DNA of 64,000 nt from Bacillota bacterium (GTDB taxonomy: Bacteria; Bacillota; Clostridia; Acetivibrionales; DSM-1351). The stretch spans positions 254,978 through 318,977 of the forward strand of contig JAEXOY010000043.1 in assembly GCA_023439045.1 (NCBI GenBank), given 5' to 3'. Positions 16,432 through 26,201 of this stretch are shown in pieces (position 1 is the first letter of the stretch; each line of letters begins with the position of its first letter). The notes under the pieces were generated by a model. That model worked only from the letters and a program-made list of their open reading frames with translations. It ran no database searches and had not been told where the DNA came from. The translations under genes were made by a program, and so were the position numbers.

Positions 16432-17016
16432 TTATTTTCTTCTAACCATAACTTCATCGACAAGTCCATATGCCTTAGCCTCATCAGCTGACATGAAGAA
16501 GTCTCTTTCACAGTCACGTGAAATTCTTTCTATTGGTTGACCTGTTCTCTCTGCAAGAATGTTATTTATTCTGTCTTTAATCTTCAAAATCCATTCTGCA
16601 TGTATTTTAATGTCAGTTGCCTGACCCTTTGCACCGCCTAAAGGCTGATGAATCATTATTTCTGCATTAGGAAGAGCAAATCTTTTACCTTTTGCTCCTG
16701 CAGCGAGAAGGAATGCTCCCATACTAGCAGCCATACCAATACAAATAGTTGATACGTCACACTTAACGTACTGCATAGTATCATAAATAGCAAATCCGGA
16801 TGTTACAGAACCCCCGGGACTATTAATATAAAGCTGAATATCCTTATCAGGATCTTGTGCTTCCAAATAGAGCATTTGTGCCACAACCAGACTAGCTGTA
16901 ACATCATTTACTTCATCACTCAAAACAATAATCCTATCATTTAACAATCTTGAAAAAATATCGTATGAACGCTCACCACGATTTGTTTGTTCAACTACCA
17001 TAGGTACTAAACTCAT
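16432..17016 (-). CDS. clpP: ATP-dependent Clp protease proteolytic subunit ClpP
   Basis: This 194-residue serine protease has the normal family length. The catalytic triad is visible: Ser in GMAASMGAFLL, His in MIHQPLGG, and Asp in ISRDCERDF. It forms tetradecamers that pair with ClpX. The ATG at 17016 (MSLVPMVVEQ) follows GGGAGG at seven bases; two upstream starts are too close to the site or lack one. The order tig-clpP-clpX is conserved in Firmicutes. A promoter lies at 17135-17163. Confidence 0.98.
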   Translation of the reverse strand: MSLVPMVVEQTNRGERSYDIFSRLLNDRIIVLSDEVNDVTASLVVAQMLYLEAQDPDKDIQLYINSPGGSVTSGFAIYDTMQYVKCDVSTICIGMAASMGAFLLAAGAKGKRFALPNAEIMIHQPLGGAKGQATDIKIHAEWILKIKDRINNILAERTGQPIERISRDCERDFFMSADEAKAYGLVDEVMVRRK

Positions 17017-17134
17017 GACCATACCTCCCTTATTAATATATGATTTCAACCTTTCGATTGCACCATATGAAATTTTGTTTAATTTTTGACATTACATTAC
17101 TCCTTAAAAAGAAGCACCTATATATTAGGTTATA

Positions 17135-17163
17135 TCTATATAATGTATCCAAATATCAAGCAA
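17135..17163 (-). promoter_or_regulatory. Predicted sigma-A promoter of clpP-clpX
   Basis: TTGCTT and TATAGA are spaced 17 bases apart, about 120 bases before clpP. I see no CtsR heptads or CIRCE element near it. Confidence 0.5.
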
Positions 17164-17197
17164 AGTAACACTTATTGCCTAAATTTACACGAATAAA

Positions 17198-18481
17198 TTA
17201 AAATTTAGCCTTCTCAACAAGCAGTTCAATAGTCTTTCTGAAGGCAACATCCTTCTTGATGTATTCCATTTCATCAGCACTAATTGACTTCTTGAGGTCT
17301 TCAGCTGATTGCTTGTACATATCTGCCATTCTCTGAATCTCAGCATCTGCCTCTTCGTCTGAAGCCTGTACGTTTTCAACCTCAGTAATCTTTTCAATAA
17401 CGAGTTGAACCTTAACTTCCTTAGCAGCTCTTTCAGCAAACTGCCCCTTGAGACCAGCTTCATCAAGACCCATAATCTGAGCATACTTTTCAAGGTCTAA
17501 ACCCTGGTAACGAAGCTTCATATCAAAGTCTCTGATCATGTTATCAATTCTATTTTCAATCATTACCTGAGGAATCTCAACAGTAGCATTCTCAACTACC
17601 TTGTTGATTACATTTTCCTCAGTCTGACGTTCAGCCTTCTTTTGAGCAGCGTCTAATAGCTTTTTCTTAAGGTCTTCCTTGTATTCTGCCAAAGTATCAA
17701 ATTCGCTGATATCCTTTGCAAATTCATCGTCAACTTCTGGTAATTCCTTAACCTTAATTTCCTTTATAGTAACCTTAAATAATGCGGGCTTTCCGTTTAA
17801 TTCTTCTTTGCCGTATTCTTCTGGGAAAGATACATTTACGTCAATCTCTTCTCCAGCATTCTTTCCAATAAGCTGGTCTTCAAAGCCTGGAATAAATGTA
17901 TTTGAACCAATAATCAAGCTGTAATCAGTTCCCTTACCGCCTTCAAATGCAACACCATCTATAAAGCCTTCAAAATCGATAACCGCTGTGTCACCTGATT
18001 GAACTGGTCTATCACTAATAGTAACTAATCTTGAGTTCTTTTCAATGACCTTCTGGAATTCTGCATCTACTTCTTCATCAGTAACAGTTGCAGTAACCTT
18101 CTCTGCCTCAACGCCCATATATGCACCAAGCTCTACTTCTGGCTTAACAGTAACCTTAGCTGTAAAAATAAGGTTCTGCTTGCTACCAATCTGCTTGATA
18201 TCAATTTCAGGTCTGTCAACAGGCTGAATGTTGTTTTCTTCAATTGCCTTCTCATATGCTTCGCCACAAACTATATTGATGGCATCATCATATAATGCAC
18301 CTTCTCCATAGTATCTCTCAACAATGTGCCTAGGTGCCTTACCCTTTCTAAACCCTGGTACAGCAAACTTAGAAGCATTTTTCTTGTAAGAGAGCTGCAT
18401 TCCTTCTTCAAATTTTGCTGCATCAACTTCAATCTCAAGCTGCACAACGTTTTTTTCAATATTTTCAACTTTTACGTTCAT
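17198..18481 (-). CDS. tig: Trigger factor
   Basis: This 427-residue ribosome-associated chaperone has the N-terminal ribosome-docking loop (GFRKGKAPRHIVE near residue 44), a central FKBP-type prolyl isomerase domain (about 150-245, SGDTAVIDFEGFIDGVAFEGG region) and a long helical C-terminal domain. It meets nascent chains at the exit tunnel. The start follows GGGAGG. It is upstream of clpP, as usual in this group, linking folding and turnover. Confidence 0.97.
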   Translation of the reverse strand: MNVKVENIEKNVVQLEIEVDAAKFEEGMQLSYKKNASKFAVPGFRKGKAPRHIVERYYGEGALYDDAINIVCGEAYEKAIEENNIQPVDRPEIDIKQIGSKQNLIFTAKVTVKPEVELGAYMGVEAEKVTATVTDEEVDAEFQKVIEKNSRLVTISDRPVQSGDTAVIDFEGFIDGVAFEGGKGTDYSLIIGSNTFIPGFEDQLIGKNAGEEIDVNVSFPEEYGKEELNGKPALFKVTIKEIKVKELPEVDDEFAKDISEFDTLAEYKEDLKKKLLDAAQKKAERQTEENVINKVVENATVEIPQVMIENRIDNMIRDFDMKLRYQGLDLEKYAQIMGLDEAGLKGQFAERAAKEVKVQLVIEKITEVENVQASDEEADAEIQRMADMYKQSAEDLKKSISADEMEYIKKDVAFRKTIELLVEKAKF

Positions 18482-18611
18482 GGTTATAAAAAACCTCCCA
18501 TTATTTACTTTTACTTTATATTTTTATCTATTTAAATTGATAATCTAAAAAATATTAAAAATCAACCACATTATTATACTATAACAATCAAAAAAATCCA
18601 ATAGAAACATT

Positions 18612-19346
18612 TCATTTGATACGTATAGGCATGAAGTCCAGGTAATCGGCTGATATCAGCTTAAACTCAATTCCAAGCATATTTCCTTCTAATGCACTTT
18701 TTATTCCCTCTCCATGCAAGTGCCCAAAATAGCATTGCTTAACATTGAAATCTCGAAGTACTTCTAAAAAGCCTGTCTCAGGACTTTTCTGCGTAATAGG
18801 AGGGTAATGGATAAAAACTATTTTCTCTGCAGCTACCTCGACTGACTCTTTATTCCTTTTTGCATATGCCAATTGTTCCGCTGACCTTAGCGATAATTTG
18901 AGCCTTTCGACCTCTCTTTTGTAAATTTTGTCATCATCCCTCTTAAAGTCGTCATCACCAGGACATTTCCACCCTCTTGTTCCACATATTACAACATCCT
19001 CTAATAAAAAAGCATTGTTATGAAGAAAGGAAATTGTTTTGAAGTTGTTCTGGTCCAAGTACTTGTTGAGCTTAGAGGCCGTAGTCCACCAATAGTCATG
19101 ATTGCCCTTTGATATAATCTTCTTTCCAGGTAGCTGTTCTATAAAATAGAAGTCTTCATACGCATTCTCAATATAAGTTGCCCATGATACATCACCAGGT
19201 ATAATAACGTAATCCTCCTGATTAACTACCTGCTGCCAATTGCTTTTAATTTTTTCCATATAATTTGCCCATCTTCCGCCAAAAATATCCATGGGCTTAT
19301 CACACCCTAATGCTAGGTGGAGGTCTGATATTGCGTATATCGCCAT
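18612..19346 (-). CDS. Calcineurin-like metallophosphoesterase
   Basis: This 244-residue protein has the complete two-metal motif set: SDLHLA, PGDVSWA, SKGNHDYWW, FIHYPP and YFGHLHGEG. It falls in the YpfE-like group of cytosolic phosphoesterases seen next to uvrC or related genes in clostridia. The substrate is unknown. The ATG at 19346 follows GGAAGGT. It lies 21 bases after uvrC and is probably co-transcribed with it. Confidence 0.87.
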   Translation of the reverse strand: MAIYAISDLHLALGCDKPMDIFGGRWANYMEKIKSNWQQVVNQEDYVIIPGDVSWATYIENAYEDFYFIEQLPGKKIISKGNHDYWWTTASKLNKYLDQNNFKTISFLHNNAFLLEDVVICGTRGWKCPGDDDFKRDDDKIYKREVERLKLSLRSAEQLAYAKRNKESVEVAAEKIVFIHYPPITQKSPETGFLEVLRDFNVKQCYFGHLHGEGIKSALEGNMLGIEFKLISADYLDFMPIRIK

Positions 19347-19367
19347 TTAATACCTTCCTATATAAAT

Positions 19368-21209
19368 CTAGTTAAAATGATTATATATCTGCTGAGCTAT
19401 TTTTTCGCTTATCCCTTCAACCTGTGTAAGTTCTTGTATGTCGGCTCTTTTCACCGCTGCAACTGATTTGAAGTGTCGGATAAGTGCCTTTTTTCTGGTA
19501 GCTCCTATTCCTTCTATGTCATCTAATTCAGAATGAGTGTATCTTTTCTCTCTAAGCTTTCTATTATACTCAATCGCTACTCTATGCGTTTCGTCCTGAA
19601 TTTCTGTGATAAACCTAAGCAGTGGCAAATTACCTGATAAATCATAGGTGCTTTCGGACGTAACAAGACTTTTTGTCCTATGCCTGTCATCCTTTGCCAT
19701 ACCTGCCACCTTAATATTTATTCCTAGTTCTGCCATGACTGACAATGCAGCATTCACATGCGCAATTCCTCCATCCACAAGAACAAGGTCGGGCAATTTT
19801 GAGAACTTAGGATTTTTTACATTTTCTTCACGCTCATGTTTTGCTCGTGCAAATCTTCTAAAAAGGGTTTCCTGCATTGAACCATAGTCATTTTGCTGTT
19901 CAACACACTTCATTTTAAACTTTCTGTACTCCCCTCTAGCACTTCTTCCATTTTCAAATACTACCATAGCTGAAACGATTTCAGACGAGCCAGTATTTGA
20001 TATATCGTAGGCTTCGATTCTATGAGGCTTCTCTCCAAGTGCCAGTACTTGCATAAGTTGAGTGAGAGCTTCATCACTGTTCTTATTGTCCCTCTTTTCC
20101 CTCTCTTTGTAAAGATTCAGGGCAATTTGTGCATTTTGAGACACCATCTGAACCAACTTTACAAATTCTCCACGCTTAGGCACCCTAAGTGAAACCCTTG
20201 TGCCTCTCTTCTCGGTCAGCCATTGTGAAATAGCCTCTTCGTCCTCCACCTCCTGAGGAAGTATAATCTCAGGCGGTATAAACTGAACACTGTTGTAAAA
20301 CTGCTTGATAAAACCCGATAATGAGCTCTCAATTTCTGAAGCTCCTTCTCCTTCAAATACAAAGTGCTCTCTTCCAATAACTCTCCCACTTCTAATAAAG
20401 AACACTTGAACAACAAGGTCAGCTGCATCTCTTGAAAAGCCTATTATGTCCCTATCCTGTAAATCTGTGAGCAATACCTTTTGGCTCTCAGAAAGCTTAT
20501 CTATACTAAGCAGCTTGTCCCTAAGCTGTGCAGCTTTTTCAAAGTCCAGCTGCTCAGCTGCTTCATTCATCAACTGCTTAATATCGTTAACTATCTCATC
20601 ATGCTGTCCACCTAAGAATCTGCAAATCTTCTTCATCATCTCTCTATATTCATCTGCATTGACCCCTCCCTGACAGGGCGCAAGACATAGATTCATGTGG
20701 TAATTAAGGCATGGCCTGGTTTTTCCGATATCCCTAGGAAGAATCTTTGCACAGGTCTTGATTGGAAATAACTTTTTTAACATATCAAGTACATCATTAA
20801 CCGCATATCCGCTCGAATATGGGCCAAAATACTTAGCTCCATCCTTTTCAACCCTTCGGGTCTTTAGAATCCTGGGATATTCTTCATTTAGAGTAACCTT
20901 GATATAAGGATAATGCTTATCGTCCTTCAATAATATGTTATAACGAGGCTTGTGCTTTTTTATCAGGTTGCACTCAAGCATAAGTGCTTCAACCTCTGTA
21001 TCAGTTACAATATATTCAAATTCACTTATCTTTGAAACCATTACCTGTACCTTTGGGGTATGGTTTATAGAGTTCTGAAAATATTGTCTTACTCTATTTT
21101 TTAGTACTATGGCCTTACCAACGTATATAATAGTACCCGTAGCGTCCTTCATTATATATACTCCTGGTTTTTCAGGCAGCTTCTTTAGTTCTTCCTGTAT
21201 ATCAAACAC
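19368..21209 (-). CDS. uvrC: UvrABC excinuclease subunit C
   Basis: This 613-residue protein makes both incisions in nucleotide excision repair. Seen in order: GIY-YIG nuclease (PGVYIMKDATGTIIYVGKA at residue 15), a Cys cluster near 155-180 (CAKI..CLNYHMNLCLAPC), a UVR motif (QLDFEKAAQLRDKL), the RNase H-like nuclease (EAYDISNTGSSEIV with its Asp), and C-terminal helix-hairpin-helix motifs (DIEGIGATRKKALI). The start is a GTG at 21209; the GGAGG is rather far (13 bases), so the start is slightly uncertain. Confidence 0.96.
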   Translation of the reverse strand: MFDIQEELKKLPEKPGVYIMKDATGTIIYVGKAIVLKNRVRQYFQNSINHTPKVQVMVSKISEFEYIVTDTEVEALMLECNLIKKHKPRYNILLKDDKHYPYIKVTLNEEYPRILKTRRVEKDGAKYFGPYSSGYAVNDVLDMLKKLFPIKTCAKILPRDIGKTRPCLNYHMNLCLAPCQGGVNADEYREMMKKICRFLGGQHDEIVNDIKQLMNEAAEQLDFEKAAQLRDKLLSIDKLSESQKVLLTDLQDRDIIGFSRDAADLVVQVFFIRSGRVIGREHFVFEGEGASEIESSLSGFIKQFYNSVQFIPPEIILPQEVEDEEAISQWLTEKRGTRVSLRVPKRGEFVKLVQMVSQNAQIALNLYKEREKRDNKNSDEALTQLMQVLALGEKPHRIEAYDISNTGSSEIVSAMVVFENGRSARGEYRKFKMKCVEQQNDYGSMQETLFRRFARAKHEREENVKNPKFSKLPDLVLVDGGIAHVNAALSVMAELGINIKVAGMAKDDRHRTKSLVTSESTYDLSGNLPLLRFITEIQDETHRVAIEYNRKLREKRYTHSELDDIEGIGATRKKALIRHFKSVAAVKRADIQELTQVEGISEKIAQQIYNHFN

Positions 21210-21245
21210 CTATTCATTCACACCTCCTAACAAATTACTAATTTT

Positions 21246-21283
21246 AAAAAAATGCTGTGATCAGGTGACCACAGCATTTTTTA
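21246..21283 (-). terminator. Terminator between the HPr-like gene and uvrC
   Basis: AATGCTGTG and CACAGCATT pair around a ten-base loop, flanked by A and T runs on both sides. It can act in both directions. Confidence 0.8.
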
Positions 21284-21309
21284 TTTATTACATTATGTGT
21301 AAAGTTTAA

Positions 21310-21567
21310 TTAAAAACCTTCTGAAAAATATTCAGCAATCTCTTTTGAGGCTTTTTCCTCATCCTCACCATCTGTAATTATAGCTATAGTAGCCTGTCTT
21401 TCCACACCCAAAGATAACAAACCTAACAGACTTTTTGCATTTGCTCGTCTTTCGCCTTTCTCAAGCCAAATGCTTGAGCTATATTTTGAAACCTTCTGAA
21501 CAAGCATCGCAGCAGCCTTACTATCTAAGCCTGAAGGGCAATTTATTACGACTTTTGTAGATATCAT
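21310..21567 (-). CDS. HPr-family protein lacking the active-site His (Crh-like)
   Basis: This 85-residue protein has the HPr fold motifs, but the PTS phosphorylation loop normally read GxHARP is GLDSKAA here, so the catalytic His is Asp. The regulatory Ser region is kept (NAKSLLGLLSLG, comparable to Ser46). It therefore cannot carry PTS phosphate but could still be phosphorylated by HPr kinase, as with Crh in Bacillus. The start follows GGGGGAACAAAGAA. It is monocistronic, with a terminator after it and the sigma operon upstream. Confidence 0.88.
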   Translation of the reverse strand: MISTKVVINCPSGLDSKAAAMLVQKVSKYSSSIWLEKGERRANAKSLLGLLSLGVERQATIAIITDGEDEEKASKEIAEYFSEGF

Positions 21568-21651
21568 TTCTTTGTTCCCCCAATATGTTAAACTAATACA
21601 ATTTCTATTATAGCAAATAACTACTTAACAAAGCAAACCTCATTTAAATTT

Positions 21652-22554
21652 TTATGATACATTTTTTACTTTTTTTCCAAATGAAGTATCAATAATAGTA
21701 CCAAATCCAAAAGAAGCCAATGCTATCTCACCTAAAACCAATAAAATACCGTATATACACATTCCAGTATAGTTCTTTGGATCAATTAATAAAACAGGTA
21801 CTATCTTGCACATGCTAACTAGTATATGCCCTATAAAAAATTGCAAAAATATTGTAGACTTCTGATCGTTTGCTTTGAGGATAACTCTACCAACAAATAT
21901 TCCACCTACAATGTCAGCAACAGTAAACAACAATATATACAATATTGGTGCTACAAATAAAAAGATTAAGAAAGCCAATATTATCGTGCTTGCTACAATA
22001 AACAGTATACCAAGTACCATCTTCCGTCCGGGCCTAACAGCAAAGGAATTGGACATCACTCTAAAATTCACTGTAAATATTGATATCATTATAAGTCCAG
22101 CTCCCAATGTTACAATGGCTGATAGTATAAGAACACTAATAAGTATACTGTTGACGTTAAACATGGAAAGCCAATCTATTGAAGCAGTTAACTTAGTGCC
22201 ACCAATAGTAACGGACTCAGGCTTTTCTAACGTGCCCACTGAGAGCACATTCCCCGATATATTAACACCCTCCTGTAACTTAACATCCCCAAGGATAGAT
22301 ATAATATCCCCATTAACATCGTCATTAACTATAACATCACCAAGTAGCACTATTAAAGTCCCATTAATCTTATGACTTACATTTGCACTCCCAAGCACAA
22401 CAACAATGTCTTCATTCTCTAGCTGGGTAATGTCTTGGTCCTGCATAATAATATATTTATCATCTAAGAATGAACTAGCAGCATATACATTTGAAGGTGC
22501 TAACAACAATATTATCATTATTAGTATACATAACAATTTAAACGTATTTTTCAT
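21652..22554 (-). CDS. Membrane protein with bactofilin-like repeat region
   Basis: This 300-residue protein begins with a signal peptide (KLLCILIMIILLLAP, then VYAA). A short extracytoplasmic beta-repeat follows (VVVLGSANVSHKINGTL, VLLGDVIVNDDVNGD and ISILGDVKLQEGVN), like the polymer-forming cytoskeletal/DUF583 repeat. Then come four to five membrane segments. The ATG at 22554 overlaps the anti-sigma gene by 17 bases, so translation is probably coupled. As third gene of an ECF sigma operon it may be a target or sensor of the envelope response. Its function is unknown. Confidence 0.75.
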   Translation of the reverse strand: MKNTFKLLCILIMIILLLAPSNVYAASSFLDDKYIIMQDQDITQLENEDIVVVLGSANVSHKINGTLIVLLGDVIVNDDVNGDIISILGDVKLQEGVNISGNVLSVGTLEKPESVTIGGTKLTASIDWLSMFNVNSILISVLILSAIVTLGAGLIMISIFTVNFRVMSNSFAVRPGRKMVLGILFIVASTIILAFLIFLFVAPILYILLFTVADIVGGIFVGRVILKANDQKSTIFLQFFIGHILVSMCKIVPVLLIDPKNYTGMCIYGILLVLGEIALASFGFGTIIDTSFGKKVKNVS

Positions 22555-23119
22555 CTGTTCCCCCATTATTGTCTGAAATAATGTATACATATATTCTCTG
22601 AATTACAAACAATAGTATAGCGAGAACAATATATACGTAATAATAATTCTGGTAAGCAGATACTGCCACTGCTAGAGTTGCAATAATGATTCCTTTGAAT
22701 GCGTCAAATATGAGTGATATATACAGTATTGCCGTACTAAAGAAATCCTCTATCATAACAATGAAGTTCAACGGGGATTTAATAACTTCTAAAAGTAGAC
22801 CTCCTAACAATATAACGAACACAAACGAAAGTGCTATGGCAAGTATATTATAAACATAGGAATTATCCCCATTATATTTAGAGTAGAGAGGCACTTCCTT
22901 CTTTAAACGGCTCATTACCTGAACTTCAAAGTCTGCGGGAGGTAGAATCTTTTCACAAGTATCTGCTTCTACTAGATCAAAGATATCCTTTAAGCTTGTA
23001 AACTCTTGAGTACAATTATTGCAGGTTTTTATGTGCTGCTTTAACTGTGCTTCTTCAATATCATTTATATTTTTGTCAAAATACTTCATCATTAGTGTCT
23101 GAGCATTGTTACATGTCAT
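22538..23119 (-). CDS. Anti-sigma factor with zinc-finger domain
   Basis: This 193-residue protein has an N-terminal zf-HC2 anti-sigma domain (HIKTCNNC gives the HxxxCxxC motif, with an upstream Cys near residue 3), a middle soluble part, and three hydrophobic segments (about 88-112, 125-150 and 160-180). It should hold the upstream ECF sigma factor at the membrane. Its ATG overlaps the sigma TGA as ATGA, a sign of coupled translation and 1:1 production. Confidence 0.87.
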   Translation of the reverse strand: MTCNNAQTLMMKYFDKNINDIEEAQLKQHIKTCNNCTQEFTSLKDIFDLVEADTCEKILPPADFEVQVMSRLKKEVPLYSKYNGDNSYVYNILAIALSFVFVILLGGLLLEVIKSPLNFIVMIEDFFSTAILYISLIFDAFKGIIIATLAVAVSAYQNYYYVYIVLAILLFVIQRIYVYIISDNNGGTDEKYV

Positions 23120-23682
23120 AATATCTCCTCCTTTCTGGCACTTTCAAGTTTATCTCTAAGCATAAGTCTTGCTCGGTATAGCCTGTTCTTTATGATGGAC
23201 ATGGGCTCATTTAGCACCTTTGTCATTTCTTCGTAAGACATTCCTTTATTGTGAAACAATACAACTAATATTTTATATTTATCAGGTAATTCATTTATAG
23301 CTTTATTTATCAGCTCAGTTCTCTGGCACTTAATAAAAGCTTGTTCAGGTGTATCACAACTGCTTGAAATACCAACTGCATCATCTAATGTAACAGTATC
23401 CTGCTTTCTTTTTCTAAGAGTGTCCAAACAAAGATTGGTAGTAATCTTTACAATCCATGTAGACATTTTAAACTCTGGATTGTATCGCTCAAGCGATTTG
23501 TAAAGCCTTATAAAGACTTCCTGAGATAAATCATTGACTTCTTCTTTGTCCGGTATCATTTTATATACAACGCTATATACTAGCTTTTTATATCTGCGTA
23601 CTATTTCTTCAAAAGCAGTACTATTGCCATTAATACACTCATCTATGAGTTGTATATCGGTAAGTTCAAACAGGTGACTCAC
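23116..23682 (-). CDS. ECF-type RNA polymerase sigma factor
   Basis: This 188-residue protein has region 2 (YKKLVYSVVYKMIPDKEEVN, DLSQEVFIRLYKSLERY, MSTWIVKITTNLCLD) and region 4 (LPDKYKILVVLFHNKGMSY, then EMTKVLNEPMSIIKNRLYRA), typical of ECF sigma factors. It is the first gene of a three-gene operon with its anti-sigma factor. The GTG start at 23682 directly abuts GGGGG, which is unusually close; a later non-ATG start is possible. The promoter it recognises cannot be assigned with confidence. Confidence 0.9.
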   Translation of the reverse strand: MSHLFELTDIQLIDECINGNSTAFEEIVRRYKKLVYSVVYKMIPDKEEVNDLSQEVFIRLYKSLERYNPEFKMSTWIVKITTNLCLDTLRKRKQDTVTLDDAVGISSSCDTPEQAFIKCQRTELINKAINELPDKYKILVVLFHNKGMSYEEMTKVLNEPMSIIKNRLYRARLMLRDKLESARKEEIL

Positions 23683-23736
23683 CCCCTATCTTTACAAATA
23701 TACTAAAATATACGTTAAGAAATTTAACTTTGTCTG

Positions 23737-26127
23737 CTATTTTTTATTTTGCAATGCCTCAGCAAATTTTTTCAGTTTCTTACTAACCAGGTAATTAATT
23801 GTATCCTTTTCATATTCACCATCAGGTCGTCTTTTCCCTGCTTTAATACCCGTAAGAATCTCAATTCCTTCCTCAATATTCTTTACCGGATATATGTGAA
23901 ACTGTTTTTTCTTAACGGCTTTTATAACCTCTTCATTTAGTACAAGGTTTCTTACATTTTGATAGGGTATTATTACACCATGACTTCCATTCAATCCTTT
24001 TACTTTACATAGTTCAAAAAATCCTTCTATCTTATTTGTTACCCCTCCCACCGGTTGTATCTCTCCCTTTTGATTGACAGAACCGGTTACTGCAATATTT
24101 TGCTTAATAGGAACATCAGATAGGCTGGACAAAATGGCATATAATTCTGCGCTAGATGCACTATCTCCATCAACACCCCCATACATCTGTTCAAAGCAGA
24201 GGCTTGCGGAAAGCGATAGGGGGAACTGCTGTGCGTACTTCTGTCCAATATATCCGCTTAGTATGAGTACTCCCTTAGTATGAGAGGTTCCGCTCATCTC
24301 AACCTCTCTTTCAATATTAATAATCCCACTTTCTCCAATATAGGTGGAAGCAGTAATTCTGGTAGGCTTTCCAAAGGCGTAATCTCCCATATCCATTACG
24401 GTAAGACCATTAATCTGCCCGACCTCTTCTCCCTCAGTGTCCACCATAATTATTCCTTGAGTTAAAAACTCCAGCATTTTTTTATCTAATCTATTACAAC
24501 GCTGATTTTTTTCTTCAATAGCCTTTTGAACATGCTTGGCCTTTACCAGTCTTGCACCGTCCATCTCAGCCCACATACTCGCTTCACATAAAATTTCAAC
24601 AATTTCATTAAAACGTGTGGACATCTTATTCTGATCTTCAACCAGCCAGGAGGAATACTCGACTACCTTTATAACTCCCGACCTATCAAAGTGTGGTGTG
24701 CCTTCCTTTTTACAGAAACCGCTGATAAATGCTGACAGCTTAATTATATTATCCTCATTCTTGCACATTTCTTCATCAAAATCAGCTTTAATCTTGAATA
24801 GCTTTCTAAAATCTTCATCATATTCGTACAGAAGATGATAAATCTGTGTATTGCCAACAAGTATTACCTTGAAATCTGCAGGAATAGGCTGAGGCTTAAT
24901 AGCAGATACTGAAACCACTCCCTGCTGCTCCTTCATATTCTCAATGGCTATCTTTTTAGTCTTGAGAACCCTTGTCAAGGCTTCATATGACTGAGGATTA
25001 CTAAGTATGTCCTTCGCCTGAAGTATCAGATACCCTCCATTTGCCTGATGGAATAGTCCAGCCTTTATCATGGTATAATCTGTTGAGATTGACCCAAACT
25101 CATTTTCATACTCTATTTTACCTACAAGATTTGAGTAAGTGGGATTAGTATCAATAACAACTGGAGCACCCTGTAGATTACTATTATCAACCATCACATT
25201 AACCTTGTATTTAGATACAGTGTTATCACCCTTTTGGAGCCAGGGAAGAATCAATGGAAGCTGCTCTTCGTCCCCTTCCTCCTCAACGAAATCCTCTAAA
25301 TTTGTCAGTATATCCTCTTGTATTTTTTCAAAATACTCAGTTAAAGCATACTTCTTGTATTTTTCCTTTAAATCATCTATATGAACACCAATAGCCAATA
25401 GGGCTATCTTGTTTTCCCATTCCGATATCTTTTCATCTGCCTGCTTATCGTTGTTCTTAAGCTTTCTGATTATATCTAGAGTATCTAACTGTAAGACATT
25501 TGTCCTTTCACTGATCAAGCTCTTTGTTTCATCGTCCAGCTCGCTAAACTCCTCTTCACTCAAGGTTCTTCCCTCAACGATAGGAAGAAAATAAATGCCC
25601 GAATTACCTGTTTTAACTTGGAACCCCTGTTCCTCTGCATCCTTGCTCAGCTGCTCAAGTAATTCCTCTTTTTTATTGGTAAACTCCTCTAGAAGCTGCG
25701 CTTTCTCTTTTTCGTAGTCTTCGTTGTCGAAAGCCCTAGCAATCTCCTGCTTAATTGTTTTTACAAACTGCTCCATATCCTGCTGAAATATTTTACCCAT
25801 TCCTGCGGGAAGATTTATTGCCATGGGCTGATTAGGTTTTGAGAAATTATATATATAGCACCAATCATCTGGAACTGGTTTTGTTTGTGCAATTTCATTC
25901 ACTAACTGCTTAGCAAAGCTGGTTTTCCCAGTGCCTGTTGGGCCTGCCATATATATGTTGTACCCTCTCATCTTCATTTTGAGTCCAAATTTCATGGCAT
26001 TTACTGCCCTATCCTGCCCAATTATTCCATCAAAGGTATCAATACCTGCTGTGGTCTTAAAAGGCAAAATTGATTCATCACATCTGTTTTGGAGTTGTTC
26101 AAAAGACAATTCAAAAGGTTTAGACAT
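23737..26127 (-). CDS. Lon-like ATP-dependent protease with AAA_32 domain
   Basis: This 796-residue protein has an N-terminal P-loop (MAGPTGTGKTSFAKQ near residue 60), a long coiled-coil insertion, a second AAA part (GGYLILQAKDILS as Walker B-like, VILVGNTQIYHLL), and a C-terminal Lon peptidase domain with Ser in GDSASSAELYA and Lys in PVGGVTNKIEGF. This is the AAA_32 plus Lon_C group of uncharacterised Lon relatives, clearly different from LonB at 13054. The ATG at 26127 follows GGGGGTAAAC. Substrates are unknown. Confidence 0.87.
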   Translation of the reverse strand: MSKPFELSFEQLQNRCDESILPFKTTAGIDTFDGIIGQDRAVNAMKFGLKMKMRGYNIYMAGPTGTGKTSFAKQLVNEIAQTKPVPDDWCYIYNFSKPNQPMAINLPAGMGKIFQQDMEQFVKTIKQEIARAFDNEDYEKEKAQLLEEFTNKKEELLEQLSKDAEEQGFQVKTGNSGIYFLPIVEGRTLSEEEFSELDDETKSLISERTNVLQLDTLDIIRKLKNNDKQADEKISEWENKIALLAIGVHIDDLKEKYKKYALTEYFEKIQEDILTNLEDFVEEEGDEEQLPLILPWLQKGDNTVSKYKVNVMVDNSNLQGAPVVIDTNPTYSNLVGKIEYENEFGSISTDYTMIKAGLFHQANGGYLILQAKDILSNPQSYEALTRVLKTKKIAIENMKEQQGVVSVSAIKPQPIPADFKVILVGNTQIYHLLYEYDEDFRKLFKIKADFDEEMCKNEDNIIKLSAFISGFCKKEGTPHFDRSGVIKVVEYSSWLVEDQNKMSTRFNEIVEILCEASMWAEMDGARLVKAKHVQKAIEEKNQRCNRLDKKMLEFLTQGIIMVDTEGEEVGQINGLTVMDMGDYAFGKPTRITASTYIGESGIINIEREVEMSGTSHTKGVLILSGYIGQKYAQQFPLSLSASLCFEQMYGGVDGDSASSAELYAILSSLSDVPIKQNIAVTGSVNQKGEIQPVGGVTNKIEGFFELCKVKGLNGSHGVIIPYQNVRNLVLNEEVIKAVKKKQFHIYPVKNIEEGIEILTGIKAGKRRPDGEYEKDTINYLVSKKLKKFAEALQNKK

Positions 26128-26201
26128 GTTTACCCCCATTAAAGTGATTATTATATATTATATTCAGCATGTTGAAATATGGATTACTAAATGCGTAAAT
26201 G

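Noticed and set aside
21875..22375. 166-codon plus-strand frame opposite the bactofilin-like membrane protein gene
   Set aside because: Antisense shadow of a supported gene, without ribosome site.
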